Positions 13,305-14,960 of a DNA stretch of 14,960 bases are shown here, piece after piece (position 1 is the first letter of the stretch; the number at the start of each line of letters is the position of its first letter). A program made the translations under genes and the position numbers. The notes beneath the pieces were generated by a model, which worked only from the letters and a program-made list of their open reading frames with translations, was not told the origin of the DNA and made no database searches. Origin of the DNA: Novosphingobium sp. Lineage in GTDB: Bacteria; Pseudomonadota; Alphaproteobacteria; Sphingomonadales; Sphingomonadaceae. The stretch covers positions 1-14,960 of the forward strand of contig JAQVEQ010000054.1 in the NCBI GenBank assembly GCA_028697875.1. The letters run 5' to 3'.

Positions 13305-14960
13305 ATGGCAGATACGGCAAACGTCGCACCCGAACCGACTCTCGAAACCGCGATTGCGGCACTTGACCCTGTCGTGGCGTTGCTTGCGCTGGTGCAGATT
13401 ACCGGCGACCGGACGCTGTTGCACAAATACGGTCCGAAGCTGGAAGGTACCCAGGACCTGACGCGTTCGGCCTTTGTCGCGGTGGATGGCGTGCTCGGCC
13501 ACGAAGAGGCGGATGACACCGTCGCCAACGAGATCCGCGGCCTGCTGATGCAGGAGGTGAAGGCCGGGCGCCATCCGATCATGCCGGCGATCGACAAGAC
13601 GCTGTTCCGCGAAATGGCGCGGCTGGCCCTGGGCCTCGAACTGCCCGAAAAATCGCTCGATCCCGCTTACCAGCATGCCGGTTTCGCTACCGACACGCGT
13701 ATCCGCGTGCCCGAGAAGGTGCCGCCGGAAGATTTCAAGGTGCTGATCGTCGGGGCCGGGATGGTCGGCATCAATGCAGCGATCAAACTACAGCAGGCGG
13801 GGATCGCCTATCAGGTGATCGAGGCGGAAAGCAATGTCGGCGGAACCTGGCTGGTCAACACCTATCCGGGCGCGGCGGTCGATACCGAAAGCCGGATCTA
13901 TTCCTATTCGTTCGAGCCCAATTCCTCGTGGACCCGCTATTACCCGACCGGGCCGGAATTCCTCAGCTACCTCAACAAGGTAGTCGATAAGTACGGGGTG
14001 CGCGGGAAGATCGATTTCGAAACCCGCGTGTCAGGCGCCGAATGGGACGAAAACGCCGCGAAATGGGTGCTGAAGGCACAAAATGGCGGCAAGGACGTGA
14101 CTTACGAGGGCAATATCCTCATCATGGCGACGGGGCCCAACAACGGCCCCAAATATCCCGACGTGAAGAATATGGACGCCTTCAAGGGGCGGATCGTCCA
14201 TACCGCAAGCTGGGACAAGGATCTGGACGTCACCGGCAAGAAGGTCGTCCTCGTCGGGGCGGCGTGCAGCGGCGTTCAGGTCGCCTCGGCCCTGGCCGGC
14301 AAGGCCGAAAAGCTCACGGTCGTGATGCGCCAGCCGGAATACCTCATCCCCGACGTGCGCGACGACTTGCGGGTCGATCCGCTGGAAATCTGGGCGATGG
14401 AGAACATCCCCTTCGTTGCCCAGTGGATGCGGCTCAAGGGTATCTCCAGCCAGATGCAGGACATGCGCGGCATGCTGACGCTGGACGAGGAGCACCGCGC
14501 GAAGACCGGCGGGTTCTCCCCGCTCAACGACGCGATCCGCGACAATTGTCGCGCCTATATCGAGCGTTCGTTCCCCGACGACCCGGAGATGGTCGCGCTG
14601 CTGACGCCCGACTATCCGGTGTTCGGCAAGCGCCCCATCCTCGATTCCTGCCGTTATTACGAAGCGCTCAAGAAGCCCGGGGTGGATCTCGTGAAAGGGG
14701 AACTGGCCTCGTTCGAAGAGGATGCGGTCGTCCTGTCGGACGGGCGGCGGATCGAATGCGATATCGTGATCCTCGCGACCGGTTACCAGATGTACTGGGG
14801 CACACAGTTCGACATCAAGGGACGTGGTGGCAAGACGCTGCGCGAAATCTTCGATCCTTCGCCCTTCAGCTACTGGGGGATGCTGATCCCGGGCCTGCCC
14901 CACTTCGTCCTGACCGTTGGCCCCTACAGCCACCTGACCGCCACCCACGCGGTTCTGGGC
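13305..14960 (+). CDS. Baeyer-Villiger-type flavin monooxygenase (HAPMO-like, N-terminally extended), incomplete at right edge
   Basis: 552 codons are visible, open to the window edge. A class B flavoprotein using FAD, NADPH and O2 to turn ketones into esters or lactones in the cytoplasm. An N-terminal helical extension (1-143, with LLALVQITGDRTLLHKYGP) matches the 4-hydroxyacetophenone monooxygenase type. Then the FAD fold GAGMVG (150-155), GGTW (179-182), YPGAAVD with key D193, ATG (275-277), the Baeyer-Villiger fingerprint FKGRIVHTASWD (293-304), the NADPH fold GAACSG (318-323), R342 and ATGY (491-494). The NADPH fold has Ala for the usual second Gly, which may weaken or alter cofactor binding. 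The start ATG has GAAGAGGA upstream. About 60-100 C-terminal residues are probably missing. Substrate unknown; phenyl or alicyclic ketones are typical for this branch. Confidence 0.92.
   Translation, partial: MADTANVAPEPTLETAIAALDPVVALLALVQITGDRTLLHKYGPKLEGTQDLTRSAFVAVDGVLGHEEADDTVANEIRGLLMQEVKAGRHPIMPAIDKTLFREMARLALGLELPEKSLDPAYQHAGFATDTRIRVPEKVPPEDFKVLIVGAGMVGINAAIKLQQAGIAYQVIEAESNVGGTWLVNTYPGAAVDTESRIYSYSFEPNSSWTRYYPTGPEFLSYLNKVVDKYGVRGKIDFETRVSGAEWDENAAKWVLKAQNGGKDVTYEGNILIMATGPNNGPKYPDVKNMDAFKGRIVHTASWDKDLDVTGKKVVLVGAACSGVQVASALAGKAEKLTVVMRQPEYLIPDVRDDLRVDPLEIWAMENIPFVAQWMRLKGISSQMQDMRGMLTLDEEHRAKTGGFSPLNDAIRDNCRAYIERSFPDDPEMVALLTPDYPVFGKRPILDSCRYYEALKKPGVDLVKGELASFEEDAVVLSDGRRIECDIVILATGYQMYWGTQFDIKGRGGKTLREIFDPSPFSYWGMLIPGLPHFVLTVGPYSHLTATHAVLG

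Noticed and set aside
14031..14948. 305-codon minus-strand frame opposite the monooxygenase
   Set aside because: Antisense to the Baeyer-Villiger fingerprint and NADPH motifs in the plus strand.
1..14960. tRNA or rRNA genes, CRISPR arrays, insertion sequences, attachment sites
   Set aside because: No cloverleaf-like, repeat-spacer, transposase or terminal-repeat pattern was seen by reading both strands; composition looks even throughout.

Overview
The window is GC-rich, single-copy chromosomal-type DNA from a Gram-negative bacterium. Lipoprotein and Sec signals, a TonB-dependent receptor, PQQ-dependent periplasmic dehydrogenases and an assortment of ring-degrading enzymes point to an alphaproteobacterium, most likely a sphingomonad of the Novosphingobium/Sphingobium kind. 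That placement is inferred from gene content and style, not from a marker gene.

Layout. Positions 1-164 hold the tail of an unrecognised plus-strand gene, followed by a convergent small PilZ-like gene (235-483, minus). A CitE/HpcH-type lyase (628-1467, minus) diverges across a 305-base intergenic region from a plus-strand block: a lipoprotein quinohemoprotein alcohol dehydrogenase (1773-3866), a TonB-dependent receptor (3902-5908), a major facilitator transporter (6063-7271) and a second, membrane-anchored PQQ dehydrogenase of the glucose/quinate type (7326-9323). A strong hairpin at 9330-9355 ends this block and separates it from convergent minus-strand genes: a cyclase-family hydrolase (9364-10356) and a TetR regulator (10485-11186). 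The TetR gene diverges from an amidohydrolase-2 gene (11454-12620), a VOC/glyoxalase-fold gene (12727-13122) and a HAPMO-type Baeyer-Villiger monooxygenase (13305 to the right edge, incomplete).

How the parts may work together (inference): an alcohol is oxidised in the periplasm by one or both quinoproteins, with electrons leaving through a fused cytochrome c or directly to quinone. PQQ itself, or the substrate, could enter through the TonB receptor, and the product could cross the inner membrane by the MFS carrier. In the cytoplasm the monooxygenase would insert oxygen next to a ketone to give an ester or lactone, and the cyclase-family and amidohydrolase enzymes would hydrolyse or decarboxylate later intermediates. 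The CitE-like lyase could cleave a CoA-linked end product. The TetR protein is the likely local switch. No PQQ biosynthesis genes, RNA genes, insertion sequences or CRISPR arrays are visible.

The most unusual points are the altered PQQ pocket of the first dehydrogenase (vicinal Cys pair, Glu and Lys/Arg positions all changed), the receptor placed between two quinoproteins (a candidate PQQ importer), and three well-formed palindromes in regulatory regions: 1598-1616, 11292-11307 and 13230-13245.
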